From: Patellaria atrata CBS 101060
Lineage: Eukaryota > Ascomycota > Dothideomycetes > Patellariales > Patellariaceae
Direction: 5' to 3'
Assembly (NCBI GenBank): GCA_010093705.1
Contig: MU006089.1
Span: forward strand, 2,996,506-3,060,505
DNA length: 64,000 nt
Part shown: piece after piece, positions 11,740 through 22,796 of the stretch
Position numbering within the stretch: the first letter of the stretch is position 1
Layout: each line of letters begins with the position of its first letter
The notes under the pieces: generated by a model
Database searches by the model: none
What the model was told of the DNA's origin: nothing
The model's input: only the letters and a program-made list of their open reading frames with translations
Made by a program: the position numbers and the translations under genes

Positions 11740-12715
11740 GTACGGTTTATTGGAAAGCGATTCCGCGCTTATGTATGTAAGGTATGGGGATGTGGGGCTA
11801 GCCCAGGAAAAAATAATTGTTGGTACAGGAGAGAGACGGGATGGGGAAGGTGCGGTGGGTGCGTTGGGTGGGTTACCACTTGCAGGTACGAGCTGCTGTT
11901 TTGGGGGTGGCTTAAGGACGGGTTGAAATTATATGGAAGGGCGATGGGACAGGAGTCGTACCTTGCGCTGAGGGAGTGTGGATCGGAGGACTAGGTGGAC
12001 CGGACTTAGGGGTGGTACGATATGAGAGCTGGTATACCACGAAGGAAGGGATATAGTGATGGGGAGAATTAGTCACTGGAGCAGTATGAAATGGATTATA
12101 CTATAGGGTGCTTTCGGTTTGGTGAGCTTGATATCGGAATCTTGATTAGGTTCTACATGGGCGTTAGGGGTTGTGTATGATTGGGATATTGGGTAAAATA
12201 TGAAGGTACTATTTTTTTGTGTATATGGTACTGGATTTATTCATGTGGGATCGGTCTTACACTTCAAGGTTTACTTGACTGCTGTCTTCGACTTCACTTG
12301 GTATCAGTTCTGCTGTACAGCTGCGGCAGAATGGATCTAGATCTCTACAGTGTGCTTTCGTATGTTAAAATAGGTTCCGCTTCCTCGGTGCAAAAGGCCG
12401 TAAGAGATATCTTATGGTCGTACTTACCGAACTTTCAGAATTTGCGAATCGCTAATTCGAGATTTTCGAACAATATCAGACGGATCTACGGGTAGCAGCT
12501 AATCGTACCCACGGTAGCGGTGATTGAGGTTCTAACTGCGAAAGCGAACAGTCAAAACCTCTACTGTACGAAATTTATAAGAAGGCCCCTCCCTCTATAC
12601 ATTTGCTATATACACTTGACTAACTTTATCATCGTCAGCTAAATTCACATACACACACACTATCACAACCCCATTATATACCCCTATCATCATATACATA
12701 CTTCATCATAGCAAA
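11740..12715. promoter_or_regulatory. Intergenic; promoter of the 66-aa protein at its right end
   Basis: The left two thirds shows nothing recognisable; a 104-codon frame at 12181-12495 lacks a domain. At 12574-12580 TTTATAA forms a TATA-like box, followed by a C+A-rich leader of about 110 nt with repeated ACACAC and CATCATATA words before the start at 12716. A TACTGTAC word lies at 12562, just upstream of the TATA-like box. Confidence 0.5.
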
Positions 12716-12916
12716 ATGGCAATTTTACGTACTCTCAAGAAACGTATTGCTGCAATTCTCGCCGCTATGAAGGGAAATGCAACCGCAGACATCTCGGAGC
12801 CTTCCAGTACCAACTCCAGCGCCGTATGGGACGACGCTGACCAGGACGAACCTCTCGACGTAGAGGCCCTAGCCAGGCTCTATTGGGAGAAAGAGAACCG
12901 CAAATCTCCCAAGTAG
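12716..12916 (+). CDS. Small 66-aa protein, basic amphipathic N-terminus and acidic tail
   Basis: I do not recognise a family. The first 20 residues (MAILRTLKKRIAAILAAMKG) form a strongly cationic amphipathic helix pattern, as in membrane-binding or mitochondrial-targeting peptides. The rest is a Ser/Thr stretch and an acidic segment (WDDADQDEPLDVEALARLY) ending in a short basic tail. Support for a real gene is the good start context (GCAAAATGGC), the TATA-like box about 140 bp upstream and a C+A-rich leader without strong secondary structure. There is no intron and no homology that I can name. It could be a chance frame; the clean charge segregation and the promoter make me favour a gene. 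Confidence 0.5.
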   Translation: MAILRTLKKRIAAILAAMKGNATADISEPSSTNSSAVWDDADQDEPLDVEALARLYWEKENRKSPK

Positions 12917-13448
12917 GTGCCTAGAGCTTATCGGGAGGTTTGTTCCGGCCAGAACCGCCCTGTATGGCGTTGGAGGTGGTAACCTGAAGCCGTACATGTA
13001 CAGCAAATTCGTGAATAGTATATGCAACAGCGGTATCGAAATTTCGATCCCTCAGGGTTCCTCGACGACGTCTGTACAAGCCGGTGAACGTTCCATGCTC
13101 TTTCGACTTGTACACTCCTGGTCATAGGAGCGTCAAGTCCATCCTCTAACATCATACATACCAACGATAGTACATGCAGTACCTCGGGATGAGATTTGAA
13201 AAATGGAAATTCCAACATCGTACAGCTTTCTTGTACGTCCTCCTCTAAAGTTACAAAGTTAGCCTATGTTTAAATGTCGATTGAGGATATTGAAAATCCA
13301 AACGTACCTACCGCCGTTTGGAACGAAATCTCCCTGCATCGCGGCATCACCTCGGCAAAGGCCAGCTCCAACGTCATAGTAACCTCAACAACATTCGATA
13401 AAGCACACGCATGGTGCTCAGTTGTCGTTACCATCCGCTTCCTAAAGC
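12917..13448. other. Intergenic, 5' flank of etr1
   Basis: Antisense frames at 12921-13218 carry no recognisable domain. The last 180 bp should contain the etr1 promoter and leader. No repeat or RNA gene was seen. Confidence 0.45.
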
Positions 13449-14627
13449 ATGGCTTCGAAACGTGCACCTGCGATATTAACGGCACGTCCTAAATTCCACC
13501 CTTGTCAACTCGCTACAGCACCGCGAACAATTTCGACCTACGGGTACGAACAGGCCAAAGCTCTCACATTTGCAGAGCATGGAGAGCCGTCGAAAGTCCT
13601 CAAGCTCCACGGGCATTCTATATCGCCTGCCCACGGATCACTTATAACCCTTCGCTTCCTCGCCTCGCCCATCAATCCTGCAGACATCAATCAAATCCAA
13701 GGCGTCTATCCCTCGAAACCCGTATTCACGACATCACTAAGTACATCGTCCCCCATCGCAGTTGGAGGCAATGAAGGTGTCGCGGAAGTCATTGGAGTGG
13801 GTTCTGGTGTCAAGACAGTCGCGAAAGGAGACTGGGTCATCATGAAAGGCCCATCATTCGGTACATGGCGAACGCATGCACAAACGGATGAGTCCTCGGT
13901 CTTCCCTATTGCAGATAAGAGCGGTCTTACGCCAATACAAGCTGGTACGGTCAGCATAAACCCTACGACAGCATATCGAATGCTCAAGTATCCGTCATCG
14001 TCATTGCAACCTGGCGAGTGGTTCATTCAAAATGGCGCGAACAGCGGCGTTGGAAGGTCTGCCATACAGTTCGGAAAGTTGTGGGGTCTGAAGAGCATCA
14101 ACGTTGTCAGGGATAGAGATTCGGGCATTGAAGAATTGAAGAAGGAGTTGCAAGAGCTAGGAGCAGATGTCGTGGTTACAGATACAGAGTTAGCAGCACC
14201 GAAATTCAAGGAGAAAGTCATGAGCTGGACAGACGAAGGTCGTGAACCCATCCGTCTCGGTCTCAATTGCGTTGGTGGCAAAACTGCGACAAACTTAGCG
14301 AAATATCTCTCTCCTAACGCCGATATGGTCACCTACGGCGCCATGTCTAAACAACCTTTTGCGCTGCCAGCAGCAGCGCTCATTTTCAAGAATATAAACT
14401 TTGGCGGATTCTGGGTGAGTAAATGGGGTAAAGAAAATCCTGATGCTCGTAAAAAGACCATTGAAGAGATTCTGGGTTTAATGAAGGAAGGGAAGTTTAA
14501 GGATACTCCTGTTGACGAAGTGAAATGGGATCACGAGACTAAGGGAGATACGTTGATAGATGCTGTACAGGGAACCCTTGAAGGGTATAGAAAAGGGAAG
14601 AGCGTTTTTGTCTTTGGGGATCCTTGA
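13449..14627 (+). CDS. etr1: Mitochondrial enoyl-[acyl-carrier-protein] reductase (Etr1/MECR)
   Basis: NADPH-dependent trans-2-enoyl thioester reductase of the medium-chain dehydrogenase superfamily, which performs the last reduction of mitochondrial type II fatty-acid synthesis and so supports lipoate formation and respiration. The protein is 392 aa without introns, as expected. The first 25-30 residues are Arg/Ala/Ser/Thr-rich with almost no acidic residues, a mitochondrial presequence. NPADINQIQGVYPSKP carries the catalytic tyrosine (Tyr87, equivalent to yeast Tyr79), and NGANSGVGRSAIQFGKLWG (from about residue 194) is the NADPH-binding loop. No zinc ligands are present, as in this subfamily. 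Confidence 0.93.
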   Translation: MASKRAPAILTARPKFHPCQLATAPRTISTYGYEQAKALTFAEHGEPSKVLKLHGHSISPAHGSLITLRFLASPINPADINQIQGVYPSKPVFTTSLSTSSPIAVGGNEGVAEVIGVGSGVKTVAKGDWVIMKGPSFGTWRTHAQTDESSVFPIADKSGLTPIQAGTVSINPTTAYRMLKYPSSSLQPGEWFIQNGANSGVGRSAIQFGKLWGLKSINVVRDRDSGIEELKKELQELGADVVVTDTELAAPKFKEKVMSWTDEGREPIRLGLNCVGGKTATNLAKYLSPNADMVTYGAMSKQPFALPAAALIFKNINFGGFWVSKWGKENPDARKKTIEEILGLMKEGKFKDTPVDEVKWDHETKGDTLIDAVQGTLEGYRKGKSVFVFGDP

Positions 14628-15983
14628 ATATTTAGCTTTAAGTTCATGCATACGGAGCGGGTTTGGCTTTTTAAAATTTTCGGGCTTGTGGATTGTAGAT
14701 TCGGGTTTGGGATCACGATGGCCATCGTGTTTGCAGTTTCAATGCATGTTCGAGTTCACTTCATGGTATATTTTGACTGTCTTCTAATGTGTAACTTCTA
14801 GAAGAGAACTCTTATAGATATTGAAGGAAGAGAGTGGGGTAGAGGATACGCAGGAAGATCTCCACCCTATCCAAAATGGTCCACTGATCAAAGCGCGGTA
14901 GTGACATGGATTTGAATGCAATCTTAAAGGGGCCATAAGTATGAATGATTAGCTTCGTAGTGACGGACCTATGCTGCAGCTTACATCGTTCGAAATGGAT
15001 CTACCAGCTCCAGACTTACAAAGTCAGGTCCTCAACCCAATACAGAAGAAAAACAACCGGGCACCCACAGTATCGGCGGAATCGACGAACAGCCTATGAT
15101 CAATCAAATATCAAATACAGTGTCCAGTTAAAATAGGAAATAGGTATCAATGTCACGATGCACCGCTGGAAATGGAAATAGGTAAAATAGGTACCTTCTC
15201 GCGTATTCCAGAACTCGCACGCGCGTTGAAAAACTCGCATATGTACGATCATATACCTTACATGTATCCGACCCCACGTGCATATCCAACTCCCCTCGGC
15301 TAATATACATGCGAAGTAATTGGAGATGGTGTAAATAAGCTTAAATGAACCCTTCGGCACTTGAGACCGGAAAAACTTTGGAGAGAAGGGGGGCGCTTTA
15401 CGCTGGATGAATGTGTGTGCATGGCTCTGTACTGTTCAGAAGAACGCGCAGTGGCAATGATGTTATCCATGCATTAATCGAGGACAAGTTTGGTCTATCT
15501 ATCAATGGGGTGGCTGCCGTTAAGTGAGTATGGAGGCAGCGCAAATGATAGATACACCGCCATCCTCATGACACCGGCTATTGCGCACCCTCGACTTTCA
15601 TACCGAACAGAAATATCCCAGTTCCCCAGTACCGGCCCTGAAACCGAACGGCCCGAACATAGATCCCATGACCCAGAACCGGAACGGATCCTGAGATCGA
15701 TCTGTCAAAACGTGCTGTAATACCAGAATCTCGTTTATCCCGGTAGTAGAGGTCGGAACGTGGGTACCATCGATCTGGGGAATCTGACAGGTTGGTGGAA
15801 AGAATATTGCGTGCGCGATCCTGTTTTCTGAAAATCATCGGGGGTGAGTGAAAAGACTTGTGTGCCGAACCCTGAATTTGAGATAAGCATTGGTGATGTA
15901 GCAAACAACATATTTCATTACTATACGTACAGTACAAAAGCGAGAGAAGGGAAAAACAATCATCAGACATTATCTACAGATTT
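14628..15983. other. Intergenic between convergent etr1 and GMC oxidoreductase genes
   Basis: This 1.36-kb stretch lies between two 3' ends. It contains only short open frames without domains and one GTACAGTA word at 15927. I see nothing else to annotate. Confidence 0.5.
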
Positions 15984-18098
15984 TCACCGCCTGCTCTTGA
16001 TGAGATCGGCCGCCTTCTCCGCTACAGCGTAAACTGTAGCGCAGATGTGCGTTGCTGGGATCAACGGAATGACGGCGGTATCAGCGACACTCAAACCAGT
16101 CACGCCATACACGAGAAGCTCTGGGCTGACAACACCTGCGTTCTCCTTGGGCATCATAGTTGCGGTACAGCAGCCGTGGGCAGTACTAGGGCCCATACCT
16201 CGTCTGAGTGAGTTAGCGATTTGCTCATCGGTGGTAACGGTCTTTCCAGGAGCTGTTTCCGAAGGAGAAAGGACCTGCATGCTAGTAGCGTTCATCCACC
16301 TTCTGAAAGTCTTGACCGCATCGACCTGTACCTGGACGTCTGTGGGGTTGATCAGGGTATTGTAGTCGACGGTCGGCTCGTCGTAGATAGCATCTGGTTT
16401 TAGCAGAACGGTTCCGCGGCTAAGCGGCCTAGTCAGGACGAGAGAAACGGAGCCGGATCCGGAGAAGGGGATTTCGGTGAATGCGTTGTCGTTGAGACCC
16501 AATGAGGTGGACATGACCGCACGCTGCGCTTCGTATCCCTTGATGTTGATCTCATTGTATGTGCTTGGGAGATAATCGGCGACGTTTTGGGCTTTATATG
16601 CGTCGACGACTTCCTGCCAGCTATCTGGGTTCATGACGGGGTAAGGAACCAGGGCAGCAGAATTTCCTACACCAATCGACCTGGGTCCTCTGCGGTTTTC
16701 GGCCCATTCTTTATCGGCCCAATCACGGAAAGTTCGATTCTGGACGAGAGAATTCGGGTTGGGTTGCATATCAGTCTCGTCTGTTTCGCATTAGTAGGAT
16801 GATCATGTGAGAATCAAAAAGAGGACCCTTACAGGTAACAGATGCCTGGCTGACGGGGTGGTCCTGGAAGTTTGAGCCAACACCAGGAAGATCAGAAATG
16901 ACCTCAATACCGGCTTGTTCTAGTAGCGCCTTTGGCCCGATACCACTTCGTTGTAGAATCTGTGGTGTGTGTAGGAATCCAGCGGTAAGAACAATCTCCT
17001 TCTTAGCACTGACGGTGACGATGTTTTCTCCACCCCTCTCCTGGATAGTAACACCAGTTGCACGCTTGTTCTCATCGAATAGCACTTCGTTCACGCGCTG
17101 GCCAACGATCAATTCGAGGTTTGTTCGGTTCTTGGCTGGCTCATAATACCCGCTCCTGGAGTACGATCGGCGTACAGTTCTGTCGAATGCATTGGGAATC
17201 CAGATTGCACCGTATGCACTTCCGTCGCTGCCTTCAATTTGTTGAGGGACTCCAATTTCTGCCCAAGCTTTCCATTGAGGTTCTGGAAACTGTCAGTTTC
17301 TAAAAAATAAAAATAAAAAATTATGCCAGATCATATCGCGGAAAACGGAGGACAAAACTTACTGATACCAGGGTATTGGAATGATGGATAGCTGATGAAA
17401 ATCGGGCCATCTCTCCCGAAAGCGGCGTCGATATCATAGGTGATATTGAATTCTGCTGCGAGCTCCGGATCAGGTTCAAGAAAATGGGTACTCTATACCG
17501 CCACTAATTAATACTAATCCCTCTACACTGAGAATTGCGAACCGACCTACCTTCTTGAAATAGGGCAACAGATCAGACCAACCCCAACCTTTGTTTCCCA
17601 AGGCTTCCCAATCGTTGTAGTCTCGTGCTGAGCCTCGATTCAGGAACATGCCATTGACCGTGGAGCCGCCACCGACGACGTTTGCGGCATACACCCCCTT
17701 CGGCTGACCGTTTAACCCAAGTTGTGGGACCGAAGAGAGATTGAAGAGATCCCCTGCGGGATATCTGGCGGCGCTGCTGGGATCGAGTTGGGCCGGATTA
17801 TCGTCGAAGTAACCATATTCGACGACGAGGACGGAATCTGCATTGAACAGTCAATTCCACTTTTCTTCAATTTTATCCTAGCTTTATACCACTCACAGTT
17901 CGAGTCTTCGCTAAGTCTATTCGCAACCACGAGACCACTCTGTCCACCTCCTACAACAATATAGTCATAAGATTCCTTGATATCCGCAATATCGACCGCC
18001 CGATTCCTGATCTGGTGCACCAGAGCCGGATAAGCAGAGCTCAACTGCGAAAATACCAACGATCCAGCAACCGCCAGAAAACCCGAAGAAAAGCCCAT
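15984..18098 (-). CDS. Secreted GMC oxidoreductase (FAD-dependent)
   Basis: FAD-dependent glucose-methanol-choline family oxidase or dehydrogenase, 621 aa in five exons on the minus strand: 18098-17897, 17837-17551, 17492-17363, 17282-16833 and 16780-15984. The four introns (52-80 nt) all keep the frame. An N-terminal signal peptide is likely (FLAVAGSLVFSQLSSAYP). YDYIVVGGGQSG (residues 44-55) binds FAD. VVGGGSTVNGMFLNRGSARD is GMC signature 1 and GFLHTPQILQRSGIGP is signature 2. The C-terminal domain contains STAHGCCTATMMP and ends in PATHICATVYAVAEKAADL, where the active-site His is expected. This looks like the aryl-alcohol/glucose oxidase branch active outside the cell, but the substrate is not predictable. 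No gene of a matching pathway adjoins it. Confidence 0.92.
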
Positions 18099-20013
18099 GT
18101 TGGAAGAGTGAATGAGATGATCCGACAACTCAACCCGTACCCAGTCACCTTTCCATACCCTACTATCCTTCACCTATATATTTCCGAAAAAATTTCCCCT
18201 CTGTCCCAAGCTCAGATATATTAATCCCATCTCGCATCTAGCCAGAAATTTGCAGCCGGCCCGCGAGGCGAGACAAGCATCGTGACATACTAATCATCAT
18301 ATAAAGAATTTCTCGAAAAGGGATCCCCAGTCGCCATGCCACATGGGCTCTCCACTAAACTCCAAAACTACCGGTGACTAACAGCTTTCTCGCGGCTCTT
18401 TCAGGCAAATGCGGGGATTGTACATACTGTAGATTAAGTAGACGGTTGAAACCTGGGGAAGCGCCAAGAGTAGCGTGTATTTTGCCGGGCCAATGTAAGA
18501 CAAGGGGTTCTACCAGGGTACTCCGGGAATATCTATAATGACTGGTGAATACTCCGTAGAACGTTTATATTTGACGAGTCGTATAGTTTTGTCGGGATTT
18601 TTGCAGAGGGGTGCGTTTGGTAGGCGGTAGGTTAGATTTCTGATCGATCTCTGAGCCGGAATTAGGGAGACGCTGTACGATCGTCATGCACCGGGTTATT
18701 GTGAGCATGTATCTGATGAATGTAGGTGTCAAGTGACGGAACGCCTTTTCGCATAGTACCGTGAATACTTGGCGAGTGTGGTTCGATATTTTGGACGGTC
18801 GAGTGGAAAGGCTTTGGCGGGTTCGTATCATGTATGCGGCCATCTAGAACAGTATAAGACGACGAGAATTCCGCACTTAGCGACGAGTACGCGGTAATAC
18901 TTACGATTATCAAATGAGCGTCGCATATTTGCGCATAGATGCATAGTGGTTGAAAACTTCCAGAGTAACACGAGCGATCTAATGCGTAGTTGCATCTAGG
19001 TAAACCTAGGTAAATCGTTCTAGAAACTACTCATTGATCAATAGGACCAAAAAACTTACTGAAACATTGCGCTCATTTGTATAAGAAGAAAAAGGTAGAG
19101 TGAGACCATAATATAGAGAAGAGATACTTAGGCTAGAAGAGCTCCACACCCCTGAACTCTTATCGGAAATGAGAGATCGAAGGCCCCAGAACTATGCGAA
19201 AGAGAAGTTGTACGCTCGTAATTTTTACTAAACGCTATCTTCCCTCTCTCGCTAAACGGTTTCGCTATGTGGTTCAGCTTGCTCTTATATCTATGCATTG
19301 CTCGTCGGCGGGTTGAGGAATTATAGCCTTGGGTTCCCCATATGTAATAATCAGGAACTCGGAATCACAATTACTTCTATTGTGACCGTTGTTCCGGTAA
19401 CTGGTATCTGGAAGCAGGTTCAGTCCTGTAGTATGATGTATGCCCCGGTACAGTTCCGGTTTTATAGATCCATTCTAGATTCACTGACACTATACATGTA
19501 TGTCGACCGGAGTTACTTGTAGGAAAGTAGACGCGATATCTTAGAGGCTAACCAGTGATCTCAACCTCTGAGATATGTCTCGCATTTTCACTTGATGCCT
19601 TCGGCCTCTTGATGGAAGGAGAGGTGTCCCGGTAGGGGGACGAACGGACGTAGTAGGTTAGGAACCAGTTTCTACAAAAGGATACTGGTAAAGAACTTAA
19701 CATATACGGCCAGGTAAGAGTGAGACGGTAGCGCGGATGATTACCTATCGATCTGGTACAGTACCATCCGAACAGTTAGAATTCATCCTGATAACCATTT
19801 TTCCTAGGCCTCGCTGGTAGAAACGTAAAAAAATAAATATGTTACCTTTCCGTCTAAACGGAATCTATTTGATTGAAGCATACTGTCTTACTAAGGTTGT
19901 AGGGTGGTCTTAGGTTCTGAGTTCTCAGCGTATTCTTGCTATCAGTGCGGTGGACGATTAAAATGAGAAAGCCAGGCAGACCTCGTGACAGTGATACAAT
20001 ATTCAAAGAGAAC
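18099..20013. other. Gene-poor interval, left part
   Basis: The promoter of the GMC gene occupies the first few hundred bases. Further on I found only short frames. A near-palindromic ACCTAGGT within a direct repeat CTAGGTAAA lies at about 18994-19014, and GTACAGTA at 19756. No intact gene is visible. Confidence 0.45.
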
Positions 20014-20780
20014 TGGATCAACAATATTTTCGAAGATAGTAGGATGAGTCGTACCTCGGCCATAGTGATCTCGATCTTCCACTTCGCACGGATATCGAGG
20101 ATTTGCCACCACGACCATGTAAGCCTCTTCGCATGTATTCATCACTTTTGGAAAACATTTACTTGCGATTTCTTCGAGTCTGATAGCGTGACCAACAATG
20201 GTAAAAGCCGTCCCATTGGTTGGCGATTTTTCAAACCTGAAGGCTTATATCCTTCCACGGTTCGCGAAATTCTCCTTTCGGACCGATCAAAGTACTCAAC
20301 GAATCGACCTTGCAATAATTATGCAACTACTAGCTCTAGCTTAAGATGATAGACTCAGAACAGTATGCTGAGCATGTGCTTGCGGTTATCTGCGGAACGT
20401 TAGCAGAGCCCGGGGCAAGGGGAGAGTAGAATACCTCTATAACTGCTGCAGAAGAGGGTTAGGTCCACAACATAGAACTTGGTAGACGTTCCAACTTCAG
20501 CTTCAAGCCCATGGCGTACTTCTGAAAACGCTCCTGTGGGGCCTTGGACATGAATATCTCTGTGATGTTTTCACCGGTCTCCCCTCTGTGCTCCTGAACG
20601 GCGCTTCTGCACCCCTGATTGCTGTAGAATCCAATGTGATTTGCTAAATATCAGTTTAGGTGTTGTATTCCATTGCTAATCCACGACATGATGAGAACCC
20701 CACTAGATTTCAAGTTCCCGTGCCAACTCAACCGCAGAAAAGAATGCATTTCTCGCAATACATGGCGGTTTCGGTCAACT
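20014..20780 (-). pseudogene. Decayed cytochrome P450 fragment (tentative)
   Basis: Reading the minus strand in several frames gives fragments that match, in the right order and roughly the right spacing, the middle of fungal microsomal P450s. These are DRNRHVLREMHSFL (about 20760; compare the C-helix DHxxHRxRR segment), GFYSNQG (about 20625; compare FFS), TASTCSAYCSES (about 20360; compare TADxxxxYCFxES), MGRLLPLLVTLSD (about 20215; compare FPWLLPLxxxLPD) and THPTIFENIVD (about 20040; compare HPTIFHELL). Frames change and stops intervene between them, and I could not find a haem-binding cysteine motif downstream, so any gene is broken and truncated. The match rests on my memory of the family, and each piece alone is weak. 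Confidence 0.35.
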
Positions 20781-22796
20781 TCACGGCAGTTGCGTACTGA
20801 ATCCTTCAAACGGAATCAATCCTATGTATAGAAGTGACCAGATCCACTAAGTGATGCTATAGGGCGTTTCAAAACAAGTTCTGCACATCAGTCCCTGTGC
20901 AGAGGATATGTTGGAATCATGCAGAAGGACCAGCTCTGCAGGGAGCGTTAATAGGAGGAAACACTGAAACAAACTTGACTTTTTCCGGCTCAGTTAGATT
21001 CTTGGCCGTATATTTCGTCTATACTAAGTTGATGGAAACTCGTAATAGTAGTGTGAAGCTGTGACAAACCCAATGGCATTTTCCGTGGTTACTGCGTTAA
21101 TGGCACATTTAACATTAGAAGAAATTGCGTCACCGGTTTAGCAAGCGCAAACGGAATCAGTTGCTGAGAGGTCACAGTTTTTATCATTGTGTATGTCGGA
21201 GTAAATTCAAGGGGTTGCGGACGCTCCCGCGTCCTGATATCTGGATCGTATACGGCGTAGCGCGGTAAGCTGATTTCTTTTTTTCATGCCAGTTCCAGGA
21301 AAATTCTAGAAAGATAATATCCAGTAGTAGAGCTGGTGAAACATTAAGTGTCGATCCGTCTGTAAGCTTGATAAGATTGATAATCTCCGCTCTATGTTCA
21401 TACCGCTCTAGCTAGAGGAGAGAAAGGCTTACTTTTCAGCATGTAACCGTTTTGTTTCCATAGAATAATAGCGGATCACTAAGAAACCGGTATCGAATAT
21501 TCACAGCAAATACGGGGTAGAATAGCCTATGGAGTATGAGCACAGTTTCTGATGCTCTCGTTCGTCGAGATAACTAACTACGGAGATGCCCCTCATACTC
21601 GCCTTCTCAACGAGAATAGCAACCTTGGGTTGACCTAGAATAGCGTCCTAGGACGACAAGATTAAAGTTTCTTTCTATTAAGTCGATAGAGGAGGGCATG
21701 GATATGTACAACACATATAGCGTCTGGTATTTATATTATAATAAGCTAGCGTAGGAAATTTGTCACAAACCCTGTCAGCATGAGGAAAGCAAGCCAATCG
21801 ATGGCAGGCATAAACCAGAGGGGGAGTAAGCAGCTCGAAATAGTCATCCAGGTCGTGAAATTCGATTCGTCGGGGCAACCTAATGTTCGATGCTTTATCT
21901 ATTTGAGGCCAACGGCTTTTAACGCCTCATGTCTCGTGGTAGCCGGGGAGTGAGAGTGAGCCAAGTTGTCTGAGGTCAGTTGCTGTGGCTTGCAGATGCT
22001 CTCGTGCCTGCCTGCGACTTGAAGATCTGGAAACACATGGTTTTCGGAGAAGCCGTAAGTTTATAGATGAAAATGGTTGTTTTATGTTGGAGTCTGAAGA
22101 CGAACCTAAGGCATCCTTTGGGTGGTAATCCTCACGGAGAAGAAGCATTGACTTTGGGACTTGAGGTGATTAGAGCTGTTTAATAAGATTACCTTCTAGC
22201 ACTTATTAAAGCTTGGAAGTGTGAATGGAGCTTATAATGATTTAGATAACGTGTTTATTCAATAATAGACGGTTGATGAAAATATTTTACGCTTCACCCC
22301 GTAGAAGTATTTGGGGTTTTTCATTTGGTGCGCGTCGCAGTTTTGAATCTACTACAGCTTATTAATGGGAAACGAGCCTAACTACATTCGGGTCAACCGT
22401 ACAGTGTCTGACTGATCTTTCGTATCGACGAGAGTGAAGAGAAAGTACCTTACGGTAATCGCTTGATCCAACGGGCCGGGTCTTGTGGCTGCGACGCCAA
22501 AATGCACGTCAAGGAAAGTTTGCCCATAATAGACATACAAAACCTGTTGTAATTCATAAAAAGAAATAAATAAAATAAAGATAAACTTTCTAACTTCGTC
22601 GCCAGCCTAGAGGGCATGTTCTGTGATTTGAGATATCGTTATTTTAGTTCACCCCATCTCTTTGAAGCTAAGGTTGAAGAACGATGGCCCAGTCCAAAGC
22701 TGGCAAAACCCCCCGGGGGTTATCATTCTGCCTTGCATAAGTGTTTGCCCTCTTGCGACAGTCCGTGCAATCAGCTGTGGTCAGTCTAATGATCCT
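20781..22796. other. Gene-poor interval, right part
   Basis: This stretch has several protein-like open fragments on the minus strand (for example 21678-21878 and 21927-22148) with no family I can name. It is relatively A+T-rich near 22150-22330 and 22550-22600. It may hold further gene relics. No terminal repeats or transposase were recognised. Confidence 0.4.

Noticed and set aside
12181-12495. 104-codon frame before the 66-aa gene
   Set aside because: No ATG at its beginning and no recognisable domain.
19936-20349. 137-codon plus-strand frame
   Set aside because: No ATG at the start; the minus strand gives P450-like pieces that explain the openness better.
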